From Candidatus Aminicenantes bacterium (GTDB lineage Bacteria > Acidobacteriota > Aminicenantia > Aminicenantales > UBA4085): a stretch of DNA of 64,000 nt. Position 1 is the stretch's first letter. Each line of letters begins with the position of its first letter. This document shows, piece by piece, positions 7,991 to 16,924 of the stretch. The notes beneath the pieces are model-generated. The model worked only from the letters and a program-made list of their open reading frames with translations, searched no databases and was not told the DNA's origin. The stretch is from NCBI GenBank assembly GCA_026393855.1, contig JAPKZJ010000072.1, positions 25,561 to 89,560 on the forward strand, written 5' to 3'. The position numbers and the translations under genes are program-made.

Positions 7991-9807
7991 GCCGCCCCGC
8001 CGGCCCCGGCGTGCGCGCCGTCCTGCAGACGCCCCGCCACGGCGCCGTCGGACGGATCGAGAAAGCCCGTCGGCCCCGACGGGCGTTGACCCGGCTGCTC
8101 TTCTACTTGGCGCCGTTCAAGCTGGTCCTCTCTCTCGTCCTGGTCCTGGTTTTGGCCTATACCGCCCTGGGCTTGGCCGGGCCTTATCTGACCGGCCTGG
8201 CCATCGATCGGTTCATCGCCCCCAAGCGCGCCGACGGCCTGACGACCATCGCCCTGGCCATGCTGGCGGTCTATATCCTGAACAATCTGTTCCAGGCTTG
8301 GGCCGGCTGGATCATGGCCGGTGTTTCGCAGAAATCCTTGCGGAATCTCCGGCAGGACCTCTTCCAACGCCTGCAGAGCCTGCCCCTGGCCTTTTTTGAT
8401 CGCAGCCCGGCCGGCGAGCTGATGAGCCGCCTGACCAACGACATCGACGCCATCAATCAGGCCGTCTCCCAGAACATCACTTCGCTGCTGGCCAGCGTCC
8501 TGTCCATGGGCGGCATCTTGACGGTCATGTTCATCCTGAACGCCGGCCTGGCGCTCGCCTCGCTCCTGGTCGTGCCGATCATGGCCTGGTTCGCCCAGTT
8601 CGTGGCCCGCTACACCCGCAAGGGGTTCCGCGAGCTGCAGAAGGTTTTGGGCGATCTCAACGGCTTGGCGGAAGAATCGATCAGCGGGCTCAAGGTCATC
8701 AGCGCCTTTCGACGCCAAGACTCTGTCCGGGCCGAATTCGAGACGCGCAATCAGGCCGTTTATAAAGCCGGAGTCGCGGCCAATTCCTACGCTCTTCTGC
8801 TGATGCCGCTGACGAACGTGCTGGGCAATTTTTTCGTCATCGTCCTGGCCGGCTTGGGCGGCGGACTGGCCTTGCGCGGGCTGGTCTCCGTCGGGATCAT
8901 CGCGACCTTCATCGCCTACGGGCAGAATTTCATCAATCCCCTGCGCCAGCTGGCCAACATGTACAATTCCATCCAGGCGGCCCTGGCCGGGGCCGAGCGC
9001 GTCTTCGAGATCATCGACTCCCCGCCGGAGCCGGATGCGGCCGCGAACTCCGCTCCTCCGGCGGAGACGCGGGGACATGTCCGCTTCGAGCACGTGGATT
9101 TTTCCTACCGGCCCGGCGCGCCCGTCATCCGGGACATGTCGTTGGAGGCCCTTCCCGGGCAGACCATCGCCTTGGTCGGCCCGACGGGCGCCGGCAAGAC
9201 GACGATCATCAATCTGCTGACCCGGTTCTATGAGATTGACCGGGGCCGGGTGACCATCGACGGCCGGGACATCCGCGAGATGCCCAAGGCGGACTTGCGA
9301 CGCCTGTTGGGGCTGGTCCTGCAGGACACCTTCCTGTTCGCCGATACGGTCATGGAAAACATCCGCTACGGCCGGCGCGGGGCGACGGACGAGGAGTGCA
9401 TCCGGGCGGCTCGGACGGCCGAGGCGGATCACTTCATCCTCCGGCTGCCGCAAGGCTATCAAACTGATTTATCCGAGCGGGCCGGCAACATCAGCCAGGG
9501 CCAGCGCCAGCTCCTGGCCATCGCCCGGGCCATCCTGGCCGATCCGGCCATCCTGATCCTCGACGAAGCCACCAGCAGCGTCGACACCCGCACCGAGGCC
9601 CGGATCCAGAAAGCCCTGCTGACGCTGATGCGGGGCCGGACGAGCTTCGTCATCGCCCATCGCCTGAGTACCATTCGCGACGCGGACAAGGTCGTGGTCA
9701 TCGACCAAGGCGCTGTCGTCGAGGAGGGGACGCACGACGAGCTGCTGGCCCGCAAAGGGTTCTACGAGCATCTTTACCGCAGCCAATTCAAAGGGCTGGC
9801 GATCTGA
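7987..9807 (+). CDS. ABC exporter half-transporter with catalytic ATPase site
   Basis: A 606-aa partner of the preceding gene, translationally coupled through an ATGA overlap. An Arg/Pro-rich extension of about 35 residues precedes the first membrane helix. The membrane domain runs to about residue 340. Walker A is GPTGAGKT near 397, the signature is altered to ISQGQ near 501, Walker B is intact (LILDEATSSVD near 525) and the H-loop His is present (VIAHRLST near 558). The active composite site would use this Walker A/B with the LSGGQ of the first subunit, as in TM287/288-type heterodimers. The two proteins are therefore expected to work only together. Confidence 0.92.
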   Translation: MSRPAGPGVRAVLQTPRHGAVGRIEKARRPRRALTRLLFYLAPFKLVLSLVLVLVLAYTALGLAGPYLTGLAIDRFIAPKRADGLTTIALAMLAVYILNNLFQAWAGWIMAGVSQKSLRNLRQDLFQRLQSLPLAFFDRSPAGELMSRLTNDIDAINQAVSQNITSLLASVLSMGGILTVMFILNAGLALASLLVVPIMAWFAQFVARYTRKGFRELQKVLGDLNGLAEESISGLKVISAFRRQDSVRAEFETRNQAVYKAGVAANSYALLLMPLTNVLGNFFVIVLAGLGGGLALRGLVSVGIIATFIAYGQNFINPLRQLANMYNSIQAALAGAERVFEIIDSPPEPDAAANSAPPAETRGHVRFEHVDFSYRPGAPVIRDMSLEALPGQTIALVGPTGAGKTTIINLLTRFYEIDRGRVTIDGRDIREMPKADLRRLLGLVLQDTFLFADTVMENIRYGRRGATDEECIRAARTAEADHFILRLPQGYQTDLSERAGNISQGQRQLLAIARAILADPAILILDEATSSVDTRTEARIQKALLTLMRGRTSFVIAHRLSTIRDADKVVVIDQGAVVEEGTHDELLARKGFYEHLYRSQFKGLAI

Positions 9808-9855
9808 AGCCCGGGAGGCAAGACACGGGGTGTCCATTTCCTCCCATCTTTCGGG

Positions 9856-9861
9856 TATGAT
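9856..9861 (+). promoter_or_regulatory. -10 box next to the GH106-like gene start
   Basis: TATGAT lies 9 nt before the ATG at 9871, with no convincing -35 at standard spacing. Transcription would begin about 1-3 nt before the start codon, giving a nearly leaderless mRNA. A CGGAGA sits between the box and the ATG, so a conventional start from an upstream promoter is also possible. Confidence 0.45.
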
Positions 9862-9870
9862 AGTCGGAGA

Positions 9871-12800
9871 ATGAATCCTCTCCGTGTTCTTGCCGCGGCC
9901 CTCGCGGCGATGGCGCTGGCCACCGGCGCTCCGGCGGGCTGCCAGAGCCCGACCGGGTTCGCGAATCCGGAGAATATCCCTCCCTTTCCCGCCCACGCCA
10001 TCGGCGTCCCCTCGCGGGCGCCGGATTTCGACGCCTGGCCCGGCTTCCAATCGCCCCCTTCCGGATATGGGGAAGTGGCCTTCTTCTGGTGGCAGGGGGA
10101 CCCGCTGACCAAGGAGCGCCTGACCTGGCAGCTCGATCAGCTTACTGGCAAAGGCATCACCGGCCTCCAGATCAATTATGCCCACACGGATAAAGGCGGC
10201 GTGTCCTACGGACTGTCGATGCGGAGCGATCCGCCGATCTTTTCGCCCCCCTGGTGGGATCTCGTCCAATGGTTCGCCGCCGAGGCCCAAAAACGGGGCC
10301 TATCGATCAGCCTGAGCGACTATACCCTCGGCCTGGGGCAGGGGAAGGCCATGGACGAGGCGGCCGCTGCCGTCCCCGGCTTGGTCGGGTCCGAGCTCCG
10401 CCTGGAAACGAAAGCTGTGGCCGGCGGCGAGGCGCTGGATTGGGCGCCTCCGGCCGGCTGGATTTCCCTGACCGCGCTTCGGGAAGGGGAAGTGGGGCGC
10501 GTCTCGGAGCCGATGGTGGATTTGCGCGACCATGTCCGGGACGGCCGACTGCTCTGGCGGGTGCCCGAAGGCCGCTGGAGCGTCATCGCCGTCTTTCCGC
10601 AGAAGGTGAACCCTTCGCTCGATCCGACCCATCCGGACTCGGGCCGGGCCTATATCGAGCATTTCTTCGCGCCTTTTGAGCGGCACCTGCCGGGCCAGGG
10701 CGGGAAGGCGCTGAATTTCTTCTTCTCGGACGAGCTCGAATTCCGGCTTCCGGGGCTCATCTGGAGCGAGCGGCTGGCGGACGCGTTTCGGGCCCGCAAG
10801 GGCTACGACCTCCGGTCCCTGCTGGCCGGGCTGTTCGTCGACATCGGGCCGCACACGCCCAAGATCCGGATGGATTACAACGACGTCCGGGTGGCCTTGA
10901 GTGAGGAAAATTTTTTTCGTCCGGTCTTCGAATGGCATCAGAAGCGGGGCATGATCTACGGCTGCGACCACGGCGGCCGGGGACTGGACGTCACCGAGTT
11001 CGGCGACTATTTCCGCACCCAGCGCTGGAACCAGGGGCCGGGCTGCGACCAGCCGACCCTGGATAAGAATTTAATCAAGGCCAAGGTCGCCTCTTCGATC
11101 GCCCATCTCTATGACCGGCCGCGGGTTTGGCTGGAAGGCTATCACAGCAGCGGCTGGGGCACGACCTCGGCCGCGATCGCCGACGCGACCTTTGCCGATT
11201 TCCTGATGGGTCACAATCTCCTGTCCTTCCACGGCCTGTATTACTCCACTCACGGCGGCTGGTGGGAATGGGCCCCGCCCGACAACCACTGGCGGATGCC
11301 TTACTGGGGCCATCTGGACGGCTTTATGACCGCCATCCGCCGATTGAGCTTCCTCTTCTCGCAAGGCCGGCACGTCTGCGATGTCGCGATCATGTACCCC
11401 GTCGCCCCGGCCGAAGCCGGAATAGACGGAGCCCGTGCCGTCGAGACGGCCTTTGCCATAGGACGGAAGCTCTACGGCGAGGGCATCGATTTCGACTTCA
11501 TCGATTTTGAGTCGCTGAAACGGGCCCGGATCGACCGGCGGGCCTTGAGCGTTTCGGGCGAGCGATACCGCGTCCTCCTTCTGCCGGCGATGCGAGCCAT
11601 CCGTTTCGCCGCCCTGCGGAAGGCGGCGGAGTTCGCCGCAGCCGGCGGGACTGTGATCGCCGTTGGGAGCCTGCCCGAAGCCAGCGAACGAGCCGGCCGG
11701 GACGACCCCGTCCTGAACAAGATCGTGCTGAAGACTTTCGGACTCGAGGCCGGGCCAGCGGCTGCCTTGAAGAGCCCGTTCGTCCGGCTGGGCGAAACGG
11801 GTGGGCTGACCGCTGTGGCGCCCGGTCCCGAGGATGCCGTCGGCGTCATCCAAAAGACAAACGCACCGGACTTGGCTTTCGAGACGGGGGGAAAGACGCC
11901 CGTTTATTTCCTCCACCGGCGCATCGGGCCGCGCGATGTCTATGGACTTTATGGGCTTCCCCAAGGCGCCTCTGTCCGATTCCGGGCTTCCGGCCGGGTC
12001 GAGCGTTGGGATCCGTGGACGGGCCGGGCCAGCCCGCTCGCGGTCCAGGAACAGGCGGACGGGCATACGCGCCTCCGCCTGCCTCTGTCCGCGGAGGAAG
12101 TCCAGCTGATCGTCTTTAGCCCCGGCCGTGCAGAAATCGAAAAAGCCGTCGCCGCGGCGGAGTCCGAGATCATCGAGATCGGCGGCCCCTGGACGAGCGA
12201 GCTTCGGCCGACGCTGGACAATCGGTGGGGCGATTTCCGCTGGCCGCCGAGCCCCGGATTCATCGGGGCCGAAGTCCGGCGCTTCCGCTATGCCTTCGAG
12301 GACCGGCCGGGGGCGGGCCCGACGGCGCCCGCTGCCGACTCGCCGTTCTGGCGGCCGCAGACGGCTTCCTTCGGACAGCGATTTTGGCGGCTCGGGCCCG
12401 TTCCCGACGGCGTCGATACGGGCGAGCTGGAAAAGCGGCTGCTCGAACAAGGCCGGCCGAATCCTTCCCGGCCGGTCCCGGCAGGCGGCGACAGGCTCGT
12501 CTGGGCCCCCTACGATTTTTCCTGGCGCGAGGGTGTTGAGGGCGATCCTGGCCACCAGGGATATCACGGCTTGAAAGAAGAAATGCCCGACGATTTCATC
12601 CGCTTGGGAAAGCCCAGGCTGGAATCGACGACCATCGTTCGCGAAAAAGAGGCGGCCGGATCGCGTTATTACCTGTGGACGGCCATCGCGGCGGCCCGCA
12701 TGTCCGCCGGACGGCTCGTCGCCGGCGGGATGAAACCGGCGGCGGTCTGGGTCGGCGGGCGCCTGATCGTGAATTTCGACTCGCCCTTCGAGCTTGAGGC

Positions 12801-13587
12801 CGGCGCGACTCCCGTATTGCTACGCTATGATCAACCGGGAACCGGCTGGCTTCTCGCCGTCGAGCCGGATTTCCATATGCCCGAACCCATCCCCGGCTCG
12901 CTGGCCATGAGATGGGAAGGCGCCCAGGGCGTATTTCCGTTCGATGTGCGGCCCGACGATCCGCATCCCGCCGGCTGGTATCGGTTCAAGGCCGCTCCCG
13001 GCCTGAAGGCCATGATCGTGACCGCTATCGGCGAAGTCGAGGCCTGGGCGGAGGGAGCGCCGCTGGCGTCCGCCGAAGCGGCGGGCGGCGCGCGCGGGGC
13101 CCGTCGGCTCCGTTTCGCGCTTCCCGGGATCATCCGCGGCGAAGCCGATATCGTCCTGCGCATCCGCCACGAACGCGGCGTCTACGGTGGAGCGGCCTTG
13201 CCGGAGCCTGTCGAACTCGAGTGCGGCGAGGGCGAGCTTGCGGCCGGGGATTGGTCCCGATACGAGGGACTGGAGAGCTATTCCGGAGGGATGCTATATA
13301 AAAAAGAAGTCTCCGGGCTCAACCCGCCGGACGGCGGGCGCGTGACGCTCGATCTGGGCGGAGTCTCGTCGTCGGCCGAAGTCATCGTCAACGGGAAATC
13401 GTGCGGCATCCGGGTCGCGCCGCCCTGGCGCTGGGATATCGGCGAACGGATTCGGAAAGGTTCGAATTCCATCACGATCCTCGTCTGCAATACCCTGGCC
13501 AACCACTACCTGACCATCCCAACCCGGTATCGAGGGAGCCCCGTATCCGGACTGCTGGGGCCGGTGCGTTTGTTCGTTGAAAAATAA
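9871..13587 (+). CDS. Secreted GH106-like glycosidase (alpha-L-rhamnosidase type)
   Basis: A 1238-aa protein with an N-terminal export signal. The Cys after APAG could be a weak lipobox, but its -3 residue is unfavourable. The catalytic part starts around residue 65 with GEVAFFWWQGDPLTKERLTW, the opening typical of GH106 rhamnosidases. Further on are FFSDELEFRLPGLIW and a YGCDHGGRGLDVTEFGDYF block in the barrel. The last 250 residues look like a beta-sandwich carbohydrate-binding region (TLDLGGVSSSAEVIVNGKSC). It probably removes terminal rhamnose from plant or microbial polysaccharides outside the cytoplasm. Family assignment is by motif reading, so other large glycosidase families remain possible. 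Confidence 0.72.
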   Translation: MNPLRVLAAALAAMALATGAPAGCQSPTGFANPENIPPFPAHAIGVPSRAPDFDAWPGFQSPPSGYGEVAFFWWQGDPLTKERLTWQLDQLTGKGITGLQINYAHTDKGGVSYGLSMRSDPPIFSPPWWDLVQWFAAEAQKRGLSISLSDYTLGLGQGKAMDEAAAAVPGLVGSELRLETKAVAGGEALDWAPPAGWISLTALREGEVGRVSEPMVDLRDHVRDGRLLWRVPEGRWSVIAVFPQKVNPSLDPTHPDSGRAYIEHFFAPFERHLPGQGGKALNFFFSDELEFRLPGLIWSERLADAFRARKGYDLRSLLAGLFVDIGPHTPKIRMDYNDVRVALSEENFFRPVFEWHQKRGMIYGCDHGGRGLDVTEFGDYFRTQRWNQGPGCDQPTLDKNLIKAKVASSIAHLYDRPRVWLEGYHSSGWGTTSAAIADATFADFLMGHNLLSFHGLYYSTHGGWWEWAPPDNHWRMPYWGHLDGFMTAIRRLSFLFSQGRHVCDVAIMYPVAPAEAGIDGARAVETAFAIGRKLYGEGIDFDFIDFESLKRARIDRRALSVSGERYRVLLLPAMRAIRFAALRKAAEFAAAGGTVIAVGSLPEASERAGRDDPVLNKIVLKTFGLEAGPAAALKSPFVRLGETGGLTAVAPGPEDAVGVIQKTNAPDLAFETGGKTPVYFLHRRIGPRDVYGLYGLPQGASVRFRASGRVERWDPWTGRASPLAVQEQADGHTRLRLPLSAEEVQLIVFSPGRAEIEKAVAAAESEIIEIGGPWTSELRPTLDNRWGDFRWPPSPGFIGAEVRRFRYAFEDRPGAGPTAPAADSPFWRPQTASFGQRFWRLGPVPDGVDTGELEKRLLEQGRPNPSRPVPAGGDRLVWAPYDFSWREGVEGDPGHQGYHGLKEEMPDDFIRLGKPRLESTTIVREKEAAGSRYYLWTAIAAARMSAGRLVAGGMKPAAVWVGGRLIVNFDSPFELEAGATPVLLRYDQPGTGWLLAVEPDFHMPEPIPGSLAMRWEGAQGVFPFDVRPDDPHPAGWYRFKAAPGLKAMIVTAIGEVEAWAEGAPLASAEAAGGARGARRLRFALPGIIRGEADIVLRIRHERGVYGGAALPEPVELECGEGELAAGDWSRYEGLESYSGGMLYKKEVSGLNPPDGGRVTLDLGGVSSSAEVIVNGKSCGIRVAPPWRWDIGERIRKGSNSITILVCNTLANHYLTIPTRYRGSPVSGLLGPVRLFVEK

Positions 13588-13600
13588 AAGCCGACGGTGG

Positions 13601-14446
13601 CTACGCGGGCTGCCGGGTCAGTTCCTGCAGGTCTTTTTGAAGCCGCATCGTGATCGCGCCGGGCCGGCCCGTACGGAAAGGGCGGCCGTGAATCCGCACG
13701 ACGGGGGTGACCTCCGTCGTGGTCCCGACGATCATCAGCTCTTCGGCGCGATCCAGATCCGACTCGAAGAGAGGCGCTTCCCGGCAGGGGATGCCTGTCT
13801 TGCGACAAATCTCAAGGACGGCCATCCGGGTGATCCCGCCCAGGATATAGTTTGTTTTCGGAGGCGTGACGACGACGCCGTCGTAAACCGCGAAAAGATT
13901 CGTGTGCGTCCCCTCCAGGAGCGCTCCGTCGCGGACGAAGACGGCTTCCGCGGCCTGTTGCTCATGAGCCGCCTGGTTGGCCAGGACATTGGCGGTCAGG
14001 CCCACGGTTTTGACGTCGCAGCGGGCCCAGCGCTGGTCGGAGACCAGGATCACGTTGACCCCGTCGGCCAGGTCGTCGACATGGGGGAAAAACGGCTTGA
14101 CGGCCGCATAGACGGTCAAGGCCGTTTCCGGGGGAGGAAAACGATGGGTCCGGGTCGCGGTCCCGCGGGTCACCTGGATATAGACAGTGGCCTCGCCCTC
14201 GGCCAGCCGGTTTTCCTCGATCAGGTTGGCGGTGATATCGGCTAAGTCGTTAAAGTCGGTCGTCTTCAGGCGGAGGGCCCGGGCTCCGTTATTCAGGCGC
14301 TCGAGATGATCCGCGGATCGGAACAGCCGGCCCCGGTAGCTGCGAATGACTTCGTACAGGCCGTCGGCGAACAAAAAACCCCGGTCGTCCGGCGAGACCG
14401 TGATCTGTTCTTGCGGCAGGTAGCGCCCGTTCCAATAGGCGAGCAT
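13601..14446 (-). CDS. dat: D-alanine aminotransferase-like class IV PLP enzyme
   Basis: A 281-aa fold-type IV aminotransferase. The PLP-binding Lys is K146 in RCDVKTVGLTANVLA, a segment resembling the RCDIKS motif of D-amino acid transaminases. EGTHTNLFAV near 178 and GTTTEVTPV near 245 are further family blocks. It likely interconverts D-alanine and D-glutamate with their 2-oxo acids, supplying peptidoglycan precursors. Branched-chain aminotransferase and 4-amino-4-deoxychorismate lyase are relatives, but the Lys context favours Dat. It starts 11 bp after the engB stop with GGGGAGG as ribosome site, so both are probably cotranscribed. Confidence 0.82.
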   Translation of the reverse strand: MLAYWNGRYLPQEQITVSPDDRGFLFADGLYEVIRSYRGRLFRSADHLERLNNGARALRLKTTDFNDLADITANLIEENRLAEGEATVYIQVTRGTATRTHRFPPPETALTVYAAVKPFFPHVDDLADGVNVILVSDQRWARCDVKTVGLTANVLANQAAHEQQAAEAVFVRDGALLEGTHTNLFAVYDGVVVTPPKTNYILGGITRMAVLEICRKTGIPCREAPLFESDLDRAEELMIVGTTTEVTPVVRIHGRPFRTGRPGAITMRLQKDLQELTRQPA

Positions 14447-14457
14447 CGGCCTCCCCT

Positions 14458-15027
14458 CTATCCGAAGATCTCGGCGGCCAGCTCTTTCTGACCGATCCCC
14501 TTGTCCGAGGAATAGGGGATGACCTTGTGGCCTCCGAACAGGCCCCGGAGCTCCCGCAGGCGAGCCTCGGTCCTGGCTTTCTTGATTTTATCGACCTTGT
14601 TGGCGACTATGACGAGGGTCTTCCCCGTTGCCTCCAGGGATCGCAGCATCTCGAAATCGTTTTCCGTCGGACCGACCTCGGCGTCGATGATGAGGACGAC
14701 GCACTTGGGCCGGTAGGGGGATTGGAACAGGTACCAGTCGATCAGGCGGTGCAGCTCGCGCTTCCGCTCCAGCGAATGCTTGGAATACCCGTAGCCCGGC
14801 AGGTCGAGGAGGTAGAAGCGGCCCTCGATCAGGAAAAGATTGATCTCCTGCGTCCGGCCGGGAAACGAGCTGGTCCGGGCCAGGCCTTTCTGGCCGGTCA
14901 GGGAATTGATGACGCTGGATTTTCCGACGTTGGAGCGGCCGATAAAGGCGATCTGGGGCTTGCCGTCCTCCAGGACGGAATCGGGCTTGACGATGCCCTT
15001 GAGAAAGCGCGCCGAAAGGATCTTCAC
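14458..15027 (-). CDS. engB: Ribosome biogenesis GTPase EngB (YsxC/YihA)
   Basis: A 189-aa TrmE-Era-type GTPase needed for large ribosomal subunit assembly. G1 is GRSNVGKS at 30-37, G2 lies around FPGRTQEINLF, G3 is DLPGYGYS and G4 is NKVDK. The length matches the family. The start codon is GTG at 15027, with no ribosome site but a TATGAT box 6 nt upstream, so the mRNA may be leaderless. The dat gene follows on the same strand. Confidence 0.95.
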   Translation of the reverse strand: MKILSARFLKGIVKPDSVLEDGKPQIAFIGRSNVGKSSVINSLTGQKGLARTSSFPGRTQEINLFLIEGRFYLLDLPGYGYSKHSLERKRELHRLIDWYLFQSPYRPKCVVLIIDAEVGPTENDFEMLRSLEATGKTLVIVANKVDKIKKARTEARLRELRGLFGGHKVIPYSSDKGIGQKELAAEIFG

Positions 15028-15033
15028 TCGGAC

Positions 15034-15039
15034 ATCATA
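15034..15039 (-). promoter_or_regulatory. -10 box abutting the engB GTG start
   Basis: On the minus strand TATGAT is followed by 6 nt and then the GTG start of engB. Transcription is expected at or next to the G of the start codon. No TTGACA-like box is visible 16-18 bp upstream. Confidence 0.5.
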
Positions 15040-15063
15040 ACAGAAACGGGGCCCGGGACGCGA

Positions 15064-15093
15064 TTGACTTCGCTCCTCGGGCCGTCGTATCCT
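15064..15093 (+). promoter_or_regulatory. Possible promoter of the GIY-YIG gene
   Basis: TTGACT at 15064-15069 and TATCCT at 15088-15093 with an 18-bp spacer, divergent from the engB promoter. Transcription would start near 15100, some 25 nt before the ATG at 15126. Confidence 0.4.
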
Positions 15094-15125
15094 CGGCCCG
15101 TGACGACGCCGACAGCTGAAGAATC

Positions 15126-15512
15126 ATGAAACCGATCTACCGACGCATGCTGCGCGGGATGAAAGCCAAGGCGGAGGGGTCCGTCTCGGAGTCGGCGGCC
15201 GTGTGGCACCTCTACATCCTGTGCTGCGGCGATGGGTCGTTTTACACGGGCGTGACCACGGATATCGAACGCCGCTTTCGCGAGCATCAAGAAGGGACGG
15301 CCTCCCGATATACCCGGACCCATCGCCCCGTCGGGCTTGTCCATCGGGAGGAGTGCGGCACCCGGTCGCAAGCCCTGTCGCGGGAGTGCGCCGTCAAGAC
15401 TTTGAGCCGCGAGAAGAAGGAGGCGCTTGTCGCGGGCGGCGCAAAGCCGAAAGCCGCCGGAGCCGGGAAAACCCTCAAAACGAAGAAGGCCGCGCCGAAG
15501 CGCAAACGATGA
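15126..15512 (+). CDS. GIY-YIG nuclease-domain protein (UPF0213/YhbQ type)
   Basis: A 128-aa protein with a single GIY-YIG fold. WHLYILCCGDGSFYTGVT near residue 27 corresponds to the GIY/YIG strands, followed by the conserved Arg region (DIERRFREHQEG) and the Glu/Arg block near RECAVKTLSREKKEAL. Family members are small putative DNA-processing proteins of unclear role. The C-terminal 30 residues are Lys/Ala-rich and probably a nucleic-acid-binding tail. The stop overlaps the ATG of the next gene, so translation is coupled. Confidence 0.82.
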   Translation: MKPIYRRMLRGMKAKAEGSVSESAAVWHLYILCCGDGSFYTGVTTDIERRFREHQEGTASRYTRTHRPVGLVHREECGTRSQALSRECAVKTLSREKKEALVAGGAKPKAAGAGKTLKTKKAAPKRKR

Positions 15513-16600
15513 AAGCCCGTCGGGCCTGGCTCTGGATGTCCCTGGGTGCGGCGGCCTTCGGCCTCCAGCTTGGGCTGGGTCGGGAATCCGTCCTGGTGGA
15601 GCGGGTCTTCTCCCGAGGTCTTTTCGTCGCCTTCCGCTGGGTCTGGGACTACACCCTGGGGCTCTCGCCCGTTCCGCTGCTTGACGTCTTTCTCGCGGCG
15701 GTCGCGATCGGACTCGGCCGGTGGATCGTCCGGCGTCTCCGGGGCGCGGCCCGGGCCTCCGACGCTCTGCGGAAGAAACCGGTTCGGCGGTTCCTATTCG
15801 CGGCGCTGGCCTGGGCCGGGAAGCTCGTCTTCTTTTTCTATATCCTCTGGGGCTTCAATTACAACCGCGTCGGAGTGGCTCGACAGATGGGCCTCGAAAC
15901 AACGCCTTTGAGCGCGGTCGAGCTGGCGGCCGAGGCGGGTTGGGCCGGCCGGCAGGCGTCCGAAGCCCGGGCTTCGATCCCCGGCGCAACGGCCGCGATC
16001 TTGAGTGACGCGAGTCTTCCCGGCCGTTTGGAGTCTTCCCTGCGCGGCGACTTGGCGGCGGTCCTGAAGCGGGCCGGCTATCCCGCCCCCGGCCGCGTCC
16101 GGGTAAGGACTTTCTTCCCGGGCGGCTGGATGATGCGCTTTTCCAGCACCGGCATCTATATCCCGTTCTTCGGGGAGGGGTATACGGCGGGCAACCTCCT
16201 GGCCTACGAAAAGCCTTTCACGATGGCCCACGAAATGGCCCACGGCTTCGGGATCACGAACGAGGGGGAAGCCAACTTCCTGGCCTTTCTGGCCTGCCGG
16301 GCCTCGGGCTGGCCGATCGTAAGATACTCCGGATACGCCGGCTATTGGGAATATGCGGCCGGAGAGCTGGCCCGCGCGTCCAGGGATGATTTTCGGGTGC
16401 TTTGGGCGGCGCTGCCCGAGGGGATGCAAGGCGATCTCCGGGCGGCCCAGGCGAACGCGGCCCGATACCGCGGCGCCCTGGAGCGAGTGAGCAGCCGAGT
16501 GTACGCGCAATATCTCAAATCCCAAGGCATCGCCGAAGGGCTGATGAGCTATTCGCGCTTCGTCGGCCTGGTCGCGGCCTGGAAGAAGAAAAGCGGCTGA
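15509..16600 (+). CDS. DUF3810-family membrane protein with zinc-protease-like motif
   Basis: A 363-aa protein starting at the ATG that overlaps the upstream stop codon. Membrane segments occupy about residues 8-25, 50-70 and 90-115. The rest is a soluble domain with HEMAHGFGITNEGEANFLAF near residue 240, an HExxH motif followed by a Glu, as expected for a zinc metallopeptidase. This arrangement is typical of DUF3810. Its substrate is unknown. A peptidase role is inferred only from the HEMAH motif. Confidence 0.75.
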   Translation: MKARRAWLWMSLGAAAFGLQLGLGRESVLVERVFSRGLFVAFRWVWDYTLGLSPVPLLDVFLAAVAIGLGRWIVRRLRGAARASDALRKKPVRRFLFAALAWAGKLVFFFYILWGFNYNRVGVARQMGLETTPLSAVELAAEAGWAGRQASEARASIPGATAAILSDASLPGRLESSLRGDLAAVLKRAGYPAPGRVRVRTFFPGGWMMRFSSTGIYIPFFGEGYTAGNLLAYEKPFTMAHEMAHGFGITNEGEANFLAFLACRASGWPIVRYSGYAGYWEYAAGELARASRDDFRVLWAALPEGMQGDLRAAQANAARYRGALERVSSRVYAQYLKSQGIAEGLMSYSRFVGLVAAWKKKSG

Positions 16601-16612
16601 CCGGCGGCGGCC

Positions 16613-16801
16613 CTAGCCCGTTGCGATCCCGCCATTGGCCGGGTTCGGGATCGGAGCCCAGTCCGGGCAGGCGAACTTGTAGTTCTCCATCCGGGTCATG
16701 ATGCTGTATTTCAGGCATCGCCCGACGAAGGGCTGGGTCTCCTCGAACCAGCGGCAGGCGCCGCAGAACTTCTTCGGCTTTCGATTGGTCGCAGGTTTCA
16801 A
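16613..16801 (-). CDS. Small Cys-rich hypothetical protein, TTG start
   Basis: About 62 aa with four Cys (CGAC, then single Cys in GRCLKY and ACPDW), a likely zinc or iron-sulfur knuckle. The frame extends upstream, but it would then start inside the -35 box of a strong promoter. The TTG at 16801 is better, being about 6 nt after AAGGGGGG. A TTG at 16807 directly abuts the same run. I cannot assign a function. It converges on the DUF3810 gene, with 12 bp between the stops. Confidence 0.55.
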   Translation of the reverse strand: MKPATNRKPKKFCGACRWFEETQPFVGRCLKYSIMTRMENYKFACPDWAPIPNPANGGIATG

Positions 16802-16826
16802 TTCCAACCCCCCTTCTGCAAATTTA

Positions 16827-16855
16827 ATTTTACGAAGACCCGATCGGGCTGTCAA
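16827..16855 (-). promoter_or_regulatory. Consensus sigma-70 promoter of the small Cys-rich gene
   Basis: On the minus strand, a perfect TTGACA (16855-16850) and TAAAAT (16832-16827) are separated by 17 bp. Transcription should start near 16820, just before the AAGGGGGG ribosome site. It is among the best promoter matches in the window. Confidence 0.75.
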
Positions 16856-16924
16856 GCCGCGTTTTTTGTTTCGCCGTCGAAACTGCTATAGTGGAGGCGC
16901 CCCGAACGGGGCCGGAGTATCGAC

